Assembly (NCBI GenBank): GCA_020249505.1
Contig: JADCFN010000001.1
Coordinates: forward strand, 62,001-126,000
Length of the DNA: 64,000 nt
Direction of reading: 5' to 3'
Origin: Roseomonas sp.
GTDB lineage: Bacteria; Pseudomonadota; Alphaproteobacteria; Acetobacterales; Acetobacteraceae
Shown here: positions 32,777 through 41,927 of the stretch, piece after piece
Layout: every line of letters begins with the position of its first letter
Position numbering within the stretch: position 1 is the first letter of the stretch
The notes under the pieces: generated by a model
Database searches by the model: none
Told to the model about the DNA's origin: nothing
What the model saw: only the letters and a program-made list of their open reading frames with translations
Position numbers and translations under genes: made by a program

Positions 32777-34360
32777 ATGCTCCGTCGAAATCTTTTGGCA
32801 GCGTCGGCAGCGGCTTTGGCCGCACCGCGTCTTGGTGCAGCGCAAGGCCAGCCAGGGCGGCGCGTATTGCGCTTTGTGCCGCAGGCTGATCTGGCGCTGC
32901 TGGACCCGATCCATTCAGTCGCCTTCGTCAGCCGCAACCATGCGATGATGGTCTATGACACGCTCTATGGTTGGGACGCCGAATTGCGCGCGCGCCCGCA
33001 AATGGCCGAGGGGCACACCATCAGCAATGATGGCCGCGAATGGCGCATCCGTCTGCGTGAAGGCCTGCGCTTTCATGATGGCGAACCGGTGCGCGCGCAG
33101 GATTGCGCTGCCTCCATCCGCCGCTGGGCGACGCGTGATGCCTTTGGCCAGGCGCTTTGGGCAGTGACGGATGAATGCGGCGCGGCCGATGATCGCACCA
33201 TTTTGATCCGCCTGAAGCAGCCCTTCCCGCTGCTGGCCGATGCGCTCGCCAAGGTTGGCACGCATCTTTGCGTGATGATGCCCGAACGCCACGCCAATTT
33301 GCCATCTTCTCAGGCGGTGCCGGAGATGATCGGCTCCGGCCCCTTCCGTTTTGTGGCCAGTGAACGCCTGCCTGGCAGCCGCAATGTCTATGCCAAGAAT
33401 GAGAATTACGTGCCGCGCCAGGAACCGGCTTCCTATATGGCCGGCAGCAAGCAGGTGCATTTTGATCGCGTGGAATGGCTGACCATTCCGGATGGCGCCA
33501 CCGCTTCCGCCGCCCTGCAACGTGGCGAGGTGGATTGGTGGGAATTGCCCGCGATTGATCTGGTGCCACAGCTTCGCCGTGCGCGTGGCCTGAAGGTCGA
33601 AATCCTGGATCCGAATGGGTCAATTGGCTTCCTTAGGCCCAATCACCTCAACCCGCCGCTAGACAATCCCGCGATCCGGCGCGCCATTCTGCGCGGCATT
33701 GTGCAGCGTGATTTCATGACCGCCGCCGGCAGCACGGATGAAACGCTCTGGCGCGTGCCCTATGGTTTCTTTGTGCCGAGTTCCATCATGGCGAGTGATG
33801 AGGGGATGGATGCCTTCCGCAATCCGACCAGTGTCGCCGATACGCGCCGCGCGCTGCAGGAAGCCGGCTATCGCGGGGAGAAGATCAATCTGCTGGCGGC
33901 GACTGATTTCCCAGTCATCAATGCCATGAGTGAGGTGGCGGGGGATTATCTCCGCCGCATCGGGATCAATCTGGATTATGTCGCGACCGATTGGGGGTCA
34001 GTGACCTCACGTATCCTGAACCAGAACCCGGTTGACCAGGGCGGCTGGAATTTCATGGTGAGCTGGACCGCGGGCAGCGCCCAGGTGAACCCGGCGGCGA
34101 ATAACCTGATCCGCGGCCATGGGCGGAGTGCCATTTTCGGCTGGCCAACCGTGCCGGAATTGGAAACCCTGCGTAATGCCTGGTTCGCCGCACCCGATGA
34201 CGCGGCGCGCGCGGCCATTGGTCGGCAGATGCAGCGCGTGAGCTTTGATCAGGTGCCCTATATTCCACTTGGGCAATTCTTCTCGCCCACTGCGATGCGC
34301 GCTGACCTGACGGGGATGCTGCAAGGGGTGGCGCTATTCTACAACATTCGACGGGGCTGA
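32777..34360 (+). CDS. ABC transporter substrate-binding protein, family 5 (peptide type)
   Basis: The 527-residue protein has a leader with RRNLLAASAAALAAPRLGAA and a cleavage site near AAQ. The SBP_bac_5 pattern MVYDTLYGWD, GLRFHDGEPVRAQDCAASIRRW, MIGSGPFRFV and LRPNHLNPPLDNPAIRRAIL is near-identical in arrangement to the protein at 15682, so the two are paralogues. GGGAGG precedes the ATG. No permease is adjacent. It is divergent from an amidase gene. Confidence 0.92.
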   Translation: MLRRNLLAASAAALAAPRLGAAQGQPGRRVLRFVPQADLALLDPIHSVAFVSRNHAMMVYDTLYGWDAELRARPQMAEGHTISNDGREWRIRLREGLRFHDGEPVRAQDCAASIRRWATRDAFGQALWAVTDECGAADDRTILIRLKQPFPLLADALAKVGTHLCVMMPERHANLPSSQAVPEMIGSGPFRFVASERLPGSRNVYAKNENYVPRQEPASYMAGSKQVHFDRVEWLTIPDGATASAALQRGEVDWWELPAIDLVPQLRRARGLKVEILDPNGSIGFLRPNHLNPPLDNPAIRRAILRGIVQRDFMTAAGSTDETLWRVPYGFFVPSSIMASDEGMDAFRNPTSVADTRRALQEAGYRGEKINLLAATDFPVINAMSEVAGDYLRRIGINLDYVATDWGSVTSRILNQNPVDQGGWNFMVSWTAGSAQVNPAANNLIRGHGRSAIFGWPTVPELETLRNAWFAAPDDAARAAIGRQMQRVSFDQVPYIPLGQFFSPTAMRADLTGMLQGVALFYNIRRG

Positions 34361-34371
34361 GGTGCCGCAGG

Positions 34372-34397
34372 GCGTGATCCGCAGCTTAGGATCACGC
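34372..34397. repeat. Inverted repeat after the binding-protein gene
   Basis: GCGTGATCC (34372-34380) and GGATCACGC (34389-34397) form a perfect 9-bp stem with an 8-base loop, 12 bases after the stop at 34360. No T-run follows, so it may be a weak terminator or an mRNA 3' stabiliser. Confidence 0.5.
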
Positions 34398-34550
34398 TCT
34401 CGCTCGCGCGAGGGGGAATTTCATTTCATTGCGCGGATTGGGATCGCGGCCCAGAATGTTGCCTGTTGGCTTTCATTCACTAGCGCGTGTTGCGTTCACA
34501 TGGGTGCACGCAACTCGCTCTCCATCGTTGTTTTTGGGGCATCTTCATAG

Positions 34551-34572
34551 GTTCAGATGATTCCATCTGAAC
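34551..34572. repeat. Palindrome, REP-like, downstream of the hybrid kinase gene
   Basis: GTTCAGATG-ATTC-CATCTGAAC is a perfect 9-bp inverted repeat with a four-base loop. It lies 18 bases beyond the kinase stop codon (minus strand). I recall similar TTCAGATG-loop-CATCTGAA palindromes as intergenic repeats in alphaproteobacteria, but only one copy is seen here. It could aid termination. Confidence 0.5.
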
Positions 34573-34589
34573 GTGATATGCTCAAGCGA

Positions 34590-37502
34590 TCAGGCTGTTT
34601 CTCCGATAAGCGCTGAATGGAAAAACGCTTCAAGAGCTTCAAGGGCGATATTGGTTTCTGCAATTACGCGCCTGAGCGCTTCAGCACTTTGTACCTGGAA
34701 AACGCCGCTCTCACGAGGCTGCAGCTTCTGAAATTCAGTCACGTGCTGGGCAAGTTGCATGGCGCCAAGGGTGCGCGCCGCGCCCAGCAAGCGGTGGGCA
34801 TTTTGCGTGATCACATCCGCGCGCGGAACAGCCTGCGCCAATTCAGCGGCGAATTGATCACGGATGGTCTGCATTTCCACCAGGAATTCACGCACCACGC
34901 CAGCCGCCGCACCCTTCAATTCGCTTTTCAACAAATTGAGCACGCGATGATCCACAACGGATATGTCCGGCAGGGGCGAAGCCTCATTGGCTCGTTCCAG
35001 GCGGTGTCCCGTGCCGGCGGCCATCTTGTGCAAATCGGCAAGAGCGGTGGCAAGGGTATTGCGGCTCAATGGTTTGCCGATATGTCCATTCATGCCGGCA
35101 TCATGTGCTGCCGCGATCTGTTCAGGCATCACGGAAGCGGTCAGCGCGAAAATCGGTACCTCCCCGAGGGGGGCGGGCATGGCACGGATGGCACGCGCTG
35201 TGTCGAAACCATCCATCTGCGGCATTTGCAAATCCATCAGCACCAGGTCGAATTGTTCTGTCGGTATTTTCTGAAGCGCCTCGGTACCGCCGCCAGCGAA
35301 AGCGACCTCATGGCCAAGACTGACCAATAGCGCCCCGGCCACATCGCGATTGGCCTTCACGTCATCAACTACCAAAATACGAAGTTTCTTTTGGGCGGCT
35401 GGCGGTGACAGATCCTGCCCTGGTAATTCTGCGACAGTTTCAGGGATTTCTGCGACCACCAGCGGAATTTCGATCCAGAAGGTGGAACCAGCGCCTGAGT
35501 TGCTTTGGCAGCCGATCTCGCCACCCATTTGCTTGATCAAGCGCGATGTGATGGCAAGCCCAAGCCCCGTGCCCAATGCTTCGCTCTGCGTCATGGAAGC
35601 GATCTGTACGAAATCCTCGAAGATCAAGCGCTGATTTTCGGGTGAAATACCGGGGCCCGTATCGCGCACCTCAATACGCAATCTCTCGGATCCCTTGCGT
35701 CTGGCACTGAAGTAAATACTGCCACCCGAGGGGGTGAATTTTACCGCATTGGACAGCAAATTTAGAATCACTTGGCGCAGCCTTGTCGCATCACCCAACA
35801 CGGATTTTGGTAAGCGCGGGTCAAGATTGAGTGTGAATTCCAATTGCTTGCGGGTAACATCGGGCGCTACCAGCGCAGCGGAACTTTGGATCACGTCCTG
35901 CAACGGGAAAGCGCGGGAGGCCAATTCCATGCGCCCGGATTCGATTTTTGAAAGATCAAGCAGGCCATTGACCAGTTCCAGCAAATGCTTGCCGGCATTG
36001 TTCAGATTGCGGATCTTGTCGCGCTGGTCATCCTGAAGGCGGGGATCATCCAGCAGTAATTCAGAAAAGCCCAATATGCCATTAAGCGGCGTGCGCAATT
36101 CATGCGACATGCGCGCCAGAAATTGGCTTTTGGCTTCCCCGGCGGCGCGCGCCGTATCACGTGCGGTCGCCAAATCCTGCATGGCGCGCTTGAGCGGCGT
36201 GATATCCGTACGGATGCCGACCACGCCGCCATCAGGTGTACGGCGTTCCGTGATCAGCACCCAACGCCCATCAGGCAAAAGCCGTTCCATGGGCGGATGA
36301 TTGCCGCGGTGAAAAGCCTTGCTATCGGACACGAAGGTCTCAATATCACCCTGCGCCTGCGGATATTGGCCGCGCAGCGCACCTTCGCGCATGATGTCAT
36401 CAAAAAGTGCCCCTGGCACAATGAAGGGCGCGCTGATTTTATAGAAATCCTTGTAGCGGCTATTGCAGGCGATCAGACGGTCATTCGGATCAAACATCAC
36501 GAAGCCGTCCGACATGGATTCAAGCGCGTTTTCAAGTGTGCGGCGCGCAGTGGCGCGTTCATCTTCAATACGCTCTCTCTGCCGCAAGCCCACCATCAGG
36601 GCGCTGGCCACAAGCATGATCATCAGACCAAGTGCGCCTGATACCAGGAATGCCCGACTGCGATCCGCATACCAGCCTTTCAAGGCGGTATCCACCTCAA
36701 GCGTCACAGCAACCGTCAAGGCGGGGTAGAGGGTTGCCCGTACGGCGACAAAAACCATCTCCTGCGTGAAGCGACTTTGCACTGGTTCTGAAGTTGTCAT
36801 TAAGCGAATTGCCGCTGCAGGGGGGATGAGCTTCTGCCCGATACGCGTTTCGTCATGCGGAACGGAAGCCAGCAGGGTGCCGTCATCGCGTTCAAGCGTC
36901 ACGCGAAGCCCAAGGCTTTCGCCGGCGCTTGAGAGAATGCTTTGCACAACGGGTACCGGCACTTCGGCTACCGCCATTACCGGCCCCAAGGTCGGCAGTA
37001 CAATGTTACGGGCAAAAAATAATGTCCATTCGCCGGTATTGGCATTCAGCACCGGCCCTCCTATCAGCACACTGCCGCCCCGGGCTGCGACCTCAGCGAA
37101 GGAAGAGGCACTCGGCAAGGGCAGGCGACGGCGGCGCGAAACCGGCAAGGCGGTAGCCACCGGCAAACCATCCTGCCCGATCAGCAGAATGTCGCGATAG
37201 GTGAAGTTTTGGTTGTTCAATTCACGCAAAACACGATTGACCTGCGATACCTCCAACCGGCCATCGCGCTGAAATGGCGCCAGCACTGCGGGCAAGCCCG
37301 CCAGCATGGCATCTACCTGCACGAAGGAACGGTTGATGGCCGCTTCGGTGGAGCGCCCAATCTTGTTGAGCGAGTCAATTGCCGCTGCAATCTGCGCTTC
37401 CTTGGCGCGGTTCACCAGCAATGCAGTCGCCACGATTTGCGCAATCAGCAATGCCAGCGCGGCAAAAAGAACAGCGTGGCGAAGGAAGCGCGTGGAAAAC
37501 AC
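34590..37502 (-). CDS. Hybrid sensor histidine kinase (dCache-like sensor, PAS, HisKA, HATPase, REC, HPt)
   Basis: The 970-residue protein starts at GTG 37502. Domains in order are: membrane helix ~10-30; extracytoplasmic sensor (~35-275) of the Cache type; helix ~283-305; PAS domain (~325-440); HisKA with His467 in MSHELRTPLNG; HATPase (NLLSNAVKFTPSG, DTGPGISPENQ, GTGLGLAI); REC domain with phospho-acceptor Asp757 in LVLMDLQMP; and an HPt-like C-terminus with His903 in NAHRLLGAARTLG. Phosphate thus travels His-Asp-His inside one protein to an unknown response regulator, none of which lies in the window. Its start is four bases after a TRAP-type binding protein, which may deliver the signal. 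Confidence 0.92.
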   Translation of the reverse strand: MFSTRFLRHAVLFAALALLIAQIVATALLVNRAKEAQIAAAIDSLNKIGRSTEAAINRSFVQVDAMLAGLPAVLAPFQRDGRLEVSQVNRVLRELNNQNFTYRDILLIGQDGLPVATALPVSRRRRLPLPSASSFAEVAARGGSVLIGGPVLNANTGEWTLFFARNIVLPTLGPVMAVAEVPVPVVQSILSSAGESLGLRVTLERDDGTLLASVPHDETRIGQKLIPPAAAIRLMTTSEPVQSRFTQEMVFVAVRATLYPALTVAVTLEVDTALKGWYADRSRAFLVSGALGLMIMLVASALMVGLRQRERIEDERATARRTLENALESMSDGFVMFDPNDRLIACNSRYKDFYKISAPFIVPGALFDDIMREGALRGQYPQAQGDIETFVSDSKAFHRGNHPPMERLLPDGRWVLITERRTPDGGVVGIRTDITPLKRAMQDLATARDTARAAGEAKSQFLARMSHELRTPLNGILGFSELLLDDPRLQDDQRDKIRNLNNAGKHLLELVNGLLDLSKIESGRMELASRAFPLQDVIQSSAALVAPDVTRKQLEFTLNLDPRLPKSVLGDATRLRQVILNLLSNAVKFTPSGGSIYFSARRKGSERLRIEVRDTGPGISPENQRLIFEDFVQIASMTQSEALGTGLGLAITSRLIKQMGGEIGCQSNSGAGSTFWIEIPLVVAEIPETVAELPGQDLSPPAAQKKLRILVVDDVKANRDVAGALLVSLGHEVAFAGGGTEALQKIPTEQFDLVLMDLQMPQMDGFDTARAIRAMPAPLGEVPIFALTASVMPEQIAAAHDAGMNGHIGKPLSRNTLATALADLHKMAAGTGHRLERANEASPLPDISVVDHRVLNLLKSELKGAAAGVVREFLVEMQTIRDQFAAELAQAVPRADVITQNAHRLLGAARTLGAMQLAQHVTEFQKLQPRESGVFQVQSAEALRRVIAETNIALEALEAFFHSALIGETA

Positions 37503-37506
37503 GGCG

Positions 37507-38625
37507 CTACTCCGGCCGCGCCCTTACGCCAAGCATCGGGGCAAGTGTTTTGTTCCAGGCATCCACGCATTCAGCGCCGCAGCGCCGCACCCAGCCGGGC
37601 AAGACGCTATCGGTCAGTAATTGGCGGCGCCGCTGTTCATCCGCTTCAGTGACCGGGACCACCACCATGGTGCCGCGCCGGCCATTCTGGCAGCTTGGCT
37701 GACCGGCATTGCAGGCAAGGCCTTCCCCCGTTTCGCGGTCCGCCGCGTCCCAGATATCGGCTTCAAGCTTGGCCACTTCACTTCTAATGGTATCGCGCGC
37801 CCATTCCGGCAACGCATGCCAGGTGCCGAGATTGGCCCCAAAAATGGAAAGCCCCCAGGTGATCGCCATGCCATGCACATGGGTGGTCACCTCATGCAGG
37901 CCGATATCATTGCCCGATAATGTCCCGGTCACAGCACATTCGACAACGCCGGATCTGATTGCGGACACGATTTCGGCAAAGGGAATCACGACCGGGGTTG
38001 CGCCAAGGGCGGTGAACATTTCCGATTGCCCGACTGAGGATGTGCGGATGCGCCGCCCCGAAAGATCGGCAAGCCGGGAAAACGGCCGGCGGCAGAACAC
38101 AACCTGCGCCGGATAGACATAAACCCCCAGCAATTCGACATCATATCGATCCCGCAAAGTTTCGATGAGATGCGCCCGAAAAGCCGCGACCGACCGGCGC
38201 AGTGCGGCGATATCCGGGTTCACGGCGGGTAGATCTATGGCGTTGAATTCGGGTTCTTCCGTGCTGACCACGGCGAGCAAGGCGGTTCCAAAGGAGACGA
38301 CGCCGAGCCGCATGAGAGAGAGCATTTCCTGCCCGCGAATGCCGCTGCGATCGAAGGGGGCGATTTCCGCGACAATGCGCCCATTGGTCGCCTGGGCAAT
38401 ACGTTCCCGCCAGAAGGGTTCTTCGTAGCGCACATATTGGCTGACATCGGCAAGCCCACCCACGATGCGCATGCGAATGGGCGCTTCAGCCTGCGCGATA
38501 GCGGGATTGGGCAAGGCCAGGCCAAGCAGCAAGGCCGATAGCAGCCAAAGCGCTCCGCACAGCCCCCTGCCAGCGGCAGGCGGGCGGAATGGGAAGGCTG
38601 GGCGGGAGAAGGGTAATATCGTCAT
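37507..38625 (-). CDS. TRAP transporter solute receptor-like protein (DctP type)
   Basis: The 372-residue exported protein has a signal peptide (LWLLSALLLGLALPNPAIAQA). The DctP-like fold is recognisable by YEEPFWRERIAQATNGRI, RRPFSRLADLSGRRIRTSSVGQ and EIVSAIRSGVVECAVTG. No DctQ or DctM membrane subunits are nearby; instead the hybrid kinase starts four bases after its stop. It is probably a periplasmic sensor component that binds a carboxylate-like ligand and signals through the kinase, rather than part of a transporter. A C-terminal stretch with Cys residues (GLACNAGQPSCQNGRRG) is unusual for the family. Confidence 0.85.
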   Translation of the reverse strand: MTILPFSRPAFPFRPPAAGRGLCGALWLLSALLLGLALPNPAIAQAEAPIRMRIVGGLADVSQYVRYEEPFWRERIAQATNGRIVAEIAPFDRSGIRGQEMLSLMRLGVVSFGTALLAVVSTEEPEFNAIDLPAVNPDIAALRRSVAAFRAHLIETLRDRYDVELLGVYVYPAQVVFCRRPFSRLADLSGRRIRTSSVGQSEMFTALGATPVVIPFAEIVSAIRSGVVECAVTGTLSGNDIGLHEVTTHVHGMAITWGLSIFGANLGTWHALPEWARDTIRSEVAKLEADIWDAADRETGEGLACNAGQPSCQNGRRGTMVVVPVTEADEQRRRQLLTDSVLPGWVRRCGAECVDAWNKTLAPMLGVRARPE

Positions 38626-38725
38626 ACGGGAAGCCTACAGGATTTTACTACCAATGCGCGAGTTTTTTCGTCGTCGCTAAACCAAAATGACGCTACCCCC
38701 GAAACCGGTCAAATCTGGATCGGCT

Positions 38726-39274
38726 TCAACTGGCGGGGGGCGCTGCCGCCAAAGCCTGCTCCAGGGCACGCTTTAGGGTGGGGGAATCAGGCTCCACCCG
38801 CGCCGGAAAACCCTGAACCTGCCGCCCATCGCGTGAGACCAGGTATTTGTGGAAATTCCAGCGCGGCTCGCCGCCCGCCCGCGCTGCGGCCCAGCGATAA
38901 AAGGGGTGCGCTTCCGGCCCCCTGACACGGGAAAGCGCCGCCATGGGGAAGGTGATGCCGAATTGGGCGTCGCAAAATTCCTTGATCTTGCGGCCATCCT
39001 GGCTTTCCTGATTGAAATCATTGGAAGGCACACCAAGCACCACCAGCCCGGCGCCCTCCTGCGCTTCATGGAGGCGTTGCAGCGCCGCGTATTGCCCTGT
39101 GAAGCCGCAGAAGGATGCAGTGTTCACCACGAGCAAGACCCGCCCGCGCCATGTGGCCAGATCATGTTCGCCGCCTTCCAATGCGGGGAAGCGGAAATCC
39201 CAGGCGGTTGCGGGGGCGGGGGCAGCGGCCATCAGGGGCAGGGCCAGTAGGGCACGACGGGTGGCCTTAACCAT
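38726..39274 (-). CDS. Glutathione peroxidase family protein, exported
   Basis: ATG 39274 gives 182 residues with a signal sequence (KATRRALLALPLMAAAPAPATA). The peroxidase motif NTASFCGFTGQY has the catalytic Cys in the position of selenocysteine in animal enzymes; VLGVPSNDFNQESQ and WNFHKYLV complete the active site. It reduces hydroperoxides, probably with thioredoxin or glutathione-type donors, in the periplasm. Its start overlaps the upstream molybdoenzyme stop by eight bases. Confidence 0.9.
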   Translation of the reverse strand: MVKATRRALLALPLMAAAPAPATAWDFRFPALEGGEHDLATWRGRVLLVVNTASFCGFTGQYAALQRLHEAQEGAGLVVLGVPSNDFNQESQDGRKIKEFCDAQFGITFPMAALSRVRGPEAHPFYRWAAARAGGEPRWNFHKYLVSRDGRQVQGFPARVEPDSPTLKRALEQALAAAPPAS

Positions 39275-39935
39275 AGCGTTCCTCAAGCCAGGGATCGCCC
39301 TGGTTGTGATAGCCGCGCACTTCCCAAAAGCCGGGGCGATCTTCCGCCAGCAATTCAATGCGCGTCAGCCATTTGGGGCTTTTCCAGAAATAAAGCCGGG
39401 GCAGCACCAGCCGCGCCGGGCCGCCATGCTGGCGCGTGAGCGGCGCCCCTTCCCAGGAATGGGCCACCATCACATCGGCCGCCGCGAAGGCTTCCAGCGT
39501 CAGGTTCGTGGTATAGCCATCATAGGATGTCATGGACACGAAACGCGCTTCGGGACGCGGGCGCGCCATTTCCAGCAGCGTCGCGGTACGCACGCCGGTG
39601 AAGCGATTGTCATAACGGCTCCATTGCGTGACGCAGTGGATATCGCAGACCATGTCGGTTTGCGGCAGCGCCATGAAGCCTTCCCAATCGAAGGCGAGGC
39701 GATTTTCCACAAGCCCTTCAAGCCGCAGCCGAAACTTGGCGGTGCTGACATCCGGCTGCACGCCAAGGTCGAGCACCGGCCAATCCTTCACCAGCGTTTG
39801 GCCAGGCGGCAGGCGTTCGCGCGTGGGATCGGCGGTGGTGCCAGTCAGCAGGCGGCCTTCCTCGGCCCAACGCTCCTTCGTGCGCACCAGCTTTTCGCGG
39901 ATCTGCCCTTCCAATGGCACGTCTTCCTGATCCAA
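39267..39935 (-). CDS. Sulfite-oxidase-like molybdopterin oxidoreductase (YuiH type)
   Basis: The TTG at 39935 is chosen as start because AGGAG lies eight bases before it; the ATG at 39995 lacks a site and would overlap the previous gene by 46 bases. The 222-residue product has the sulfite oxidase molybdopterin domain: MVCDIHCVTQWSRYDN with the Mo-ligand Cys, LLTRKHGGP-like PLTRQHGGPARLVLPRLYFWKSPKW, and ending GYHNQGDPWLEERYG. It has no Tat signal, so it is cytoplasmic, unlike MsrP. The electron partner and substrate are unknown. It precedes the glutathione peroxidase in the operon. Confidence 0.88.
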   Translation of the reverse strand: MDQEDVPLEGQIREKLVRTKERWAEEGRLLTGTTADPTRERLPPGQTLVKDWPVLDLGVQPDVSTAKFRLRLEGLVENRLAFDWEGFMALPQTDMVCDIHCVTQWSRYDNRFTGVRTATLLEMARPRPEARFVSMTSYDGYTTNLTLEAFAAADVMVAHSWEGAPLTRQHGGPARLVLPRLYFWKSPKWLTRIELLAEDRPGFWEVRGYHNQGDPWLEERYG

Positions 39936-39949
39936 GGCGACTACTCCTG

Positions 39950-40861
39950 TTAGCGAAGGGTATTGGCGAGGAATGCCTCCACCAAAGGTCCCCAAATCTG
40001 CGGTCCGCCGACGGCGGTGAAAAGCCCATGCCCATCCTGGCCGAAAGCGGGCAAGGCGCGGAAATCTGCAACCCCGCCAGCCTGGACATAGTTTTGATGC
40101 ATCGCCCCCGCAAGCGATGGGCTGAAGAAACTGTCATTGGCGGTATAGACCCAAAGGCTTGGGATGCGCGCGGTTTGACCAAATCGCCCGGCGCTGGTGG
40201 CCAGCACATCGGCCCGGCAGTTATTATTGGGTAGATTATCCACCCGCCCCCCGCGCCCACCCGCCATATTCACACTGGCGGCAACCTCTGGCGGGTTGCC
40301 CGCAGCCAAAGCGAGCGAACCCCAGCCACCAGCGGATTGGCCGACAACAACCACGCCATCACGGCGTATCCCCGGCTGGGAAGTGGCATAGGCAATAGCA
40401 GAGCGGATATCCCGCGCTGTTTCGGTGCCCCCAGCGACGAAATTCGGATCGCGACAGGAACCATAGGTCTCTGCCCAGGTGCCGCCCGAAGCGCCATAGC
40501 CCCGGCGCAGCGGTAGCGCGACAGCGTAGCCACGCGTAAGAAACCATGAAATCGCCCGCTGCTCACAGGACCAGGGCGCCATATTGGGGCGTTGTGCGGA
40601 ACTGGATGGCGATCCGTGATTGGCCACGACCAGGCGCGCTGGATTGCTCCCAGCTGGGCGGCAAAGCCGCATGAGAATGACTTGGCGTGTGCCTTCAACC
40701 GGGATCCAGTGATCCTGTTCCCGCCAGGGGCCTTTTTCTTCCGTGATCGGGCCAACAGAACGCGCGGCAATCCCTGATGCTGGCGCGCCCGGTTGATCCG
40801 CACAGGCGGTAAGACCGAAGCAGAACAGCAGCGCGGCAAGACAAAGCCGGATCGCTGGCAT
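39950..40861 (-). CDS. Alpha/beta hydrolase, lipoprotein
   Basis: ATG 40861 gives 303 residues with a lipobox (LTAC, Cys20). The nucleophile elbow is GQSAGGW, preceded by an alpha/beta-hydrolase core with VANHGSPSSSAQRPNM and LTRGYAVALPLRRGYG; a catalytic His near GHGLFTAVGG fits. It belongs to the dienelactone hydrolase-like group, probably anchored to the outer or inner membrane facing the periplasm. The substrate is unknown. Confidence 0.82.
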   Translation of the reverse strand: MPAIRLCLAALLFCFGLTACADQPGAPASGIAARSVGPITEEKGPWREQDHWIPVEGTRQVILMRLCRPAGSNPARLVVANHGSPSSSAQRPNMAPWSCEQRAISWFLTRGYAVALPLRRGYGASGGTWAETYGSCRDPNFVAGGTETARDIRSAIAYATSQPGIRRDGVVVVGQSAGGWGSLALAAGNPPEVAASVNMAGGRGGRVDNLPNNNCRADVLATSAGRFGQTARIPSLWVYTANDSFFSPSLAGAMHQNYVQAGGVADFRALPAFGQDGHGLFTAVGGPQIWGPLVEAFLANTLR

Positions 40862-40901
40862 GCGGCTTTCCTTCAGCAAACGGGCGGCGATAGCGTGACT
40901 T

Positions 40902-41882
40902 TCATCCAAGCGTAATGCCAGCATCGCGGATCACCTCAAGCGCGCCTTGGCGCTGTTCAGTCAGCCAGCGCGCGAAAACATCCGGTGCGTTGCCGATCAT
41001 GATCGCACCGGCAGGGTCCATGCGCGCGCGCACCGCGGCGGACTTCGCCGAAACAGCAGCGACGGCCGCCATGCGGTCCACCACGGCGCGCGGCGTGCCG
41101 GCGCCGGCGAAAAGGCCGTTCCAATCATTCATGTCAAAACCCGGAAAGCCAGATTCCGCCAGGGTCGGCACATCCGGCAGTGTGGCGATGCGTTCAAGGC
41201 TCGTCACGGCCAGAATGCGCGCGCGCCCCGCCTGTACCGGCGGGCGTACGGAAGATGAGGTGATCAGCACCGCATCAATGCTGCCCGCCAATATGTCACG
41301 CGCCGCATCCGCACCGCCGCGATAGGGCGCATGCACCAGCCTAATGCCGGCGCGTTTTTCAAAGGCGGCGAGTGCCAGATGCGCCATGCCCGCAGCCGGC
41401 GGCGTGCCAACCGTGATGGTGCCGGGCCGCGCCTTGGCGACCGCGATGAATTCCTTGATGTCCTTCGCAGGGAAATCATGCTTCACCGCAATCACTTGCG
41501 GAAACACCGAAATCAGGGTGGTGGGCGTGAAGGCGGTGGCATAATCAAAGGGAATATCGCGCATCAGTGCGGGATTGGTCAGCTGATTGGCCGCATCCAC
41601 CAGAAACGTGTAACCATCACGCGGCGCTTGCAGCAGCGCATTCGCGGCGATGATGGCATTGCCGCCGGTGCGGTTTTCAATGACGATATTCTGCCCCAGC
41701 GCTTCCTGCATATCTGCGGCGAGCGCACGCGCGGCGGTATCGGCGGCACCACCGGCGGCGAAGGCTACCAGCCAACGTATCGGCCGATTGGGCCAATCGC
41801 CTTGCGCGTGGGCAAGCGTGCTCACCCAGGGTGTTGCCAGCGTGGCTGCCAGTATGGCGCGGCGATTGATTGGTTTGATCAT
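40902..41882 (-). CDS. Bug/TctC-family tripartite tricarboxylate transporter receptor
   Basis: The 326-residue exported protein has a leader (RRAILAATLATPWVSTLAHAQ). The Bug family pattern is clear: WPNRPIRWLVAFAAGGAADTAARALA, NRTGGNAIIAANALLQAPRDGYTFL, GTPPAAGMAHLALAAFEK and PYRGGADAARDILAGSID. Such proteins bind carboxylates in the periplasm and most are orphan receptors; no TctAB is adjacent. GGGAGGAAT precedes the ATG. Confidence 0.93.
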   Translation of the reverse strand: MIKPINRRAILAATLATPWVSTLAHAQGDWPNRPIRWLVAFAAGGAADTAARALAADMQEALGQNIVIENRTGGNAIIAANALLQAPRDGYTFLVDAANQLTNPALMRDIPFDYATAFTPTTLISVFPQVIAVKHDFPAKDIKEFIAVAKARPGTITVGTPPAAGMAHLALAAFEKRAGIRLVHAPYRGGADAARDILAGSIDAVLITSSSVRPPVQAGRARILAVTSLERIATLPDVPTLAESGFPGFDMNDWNGLFAGAGTPRAVVDRMAAVAAVSAKSAAVRARMDPAGAIMIGNAPDVFARWLTEQRQGALEVIRDAGITLG

Positions 41883-41927
41883 GATATTCCTCCCGAGATT
41901 TTTTGATACGTTTTGTCCCAGCCAGGA

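Noticed and set aside
39936-39995. ATG 39995 as start of the molybdoenzyme.
   Set aside because: It would overlap the upstream hydrolase end by 46 bases and has no ribosome binding site, while TTG 39935 follows AGGAG.
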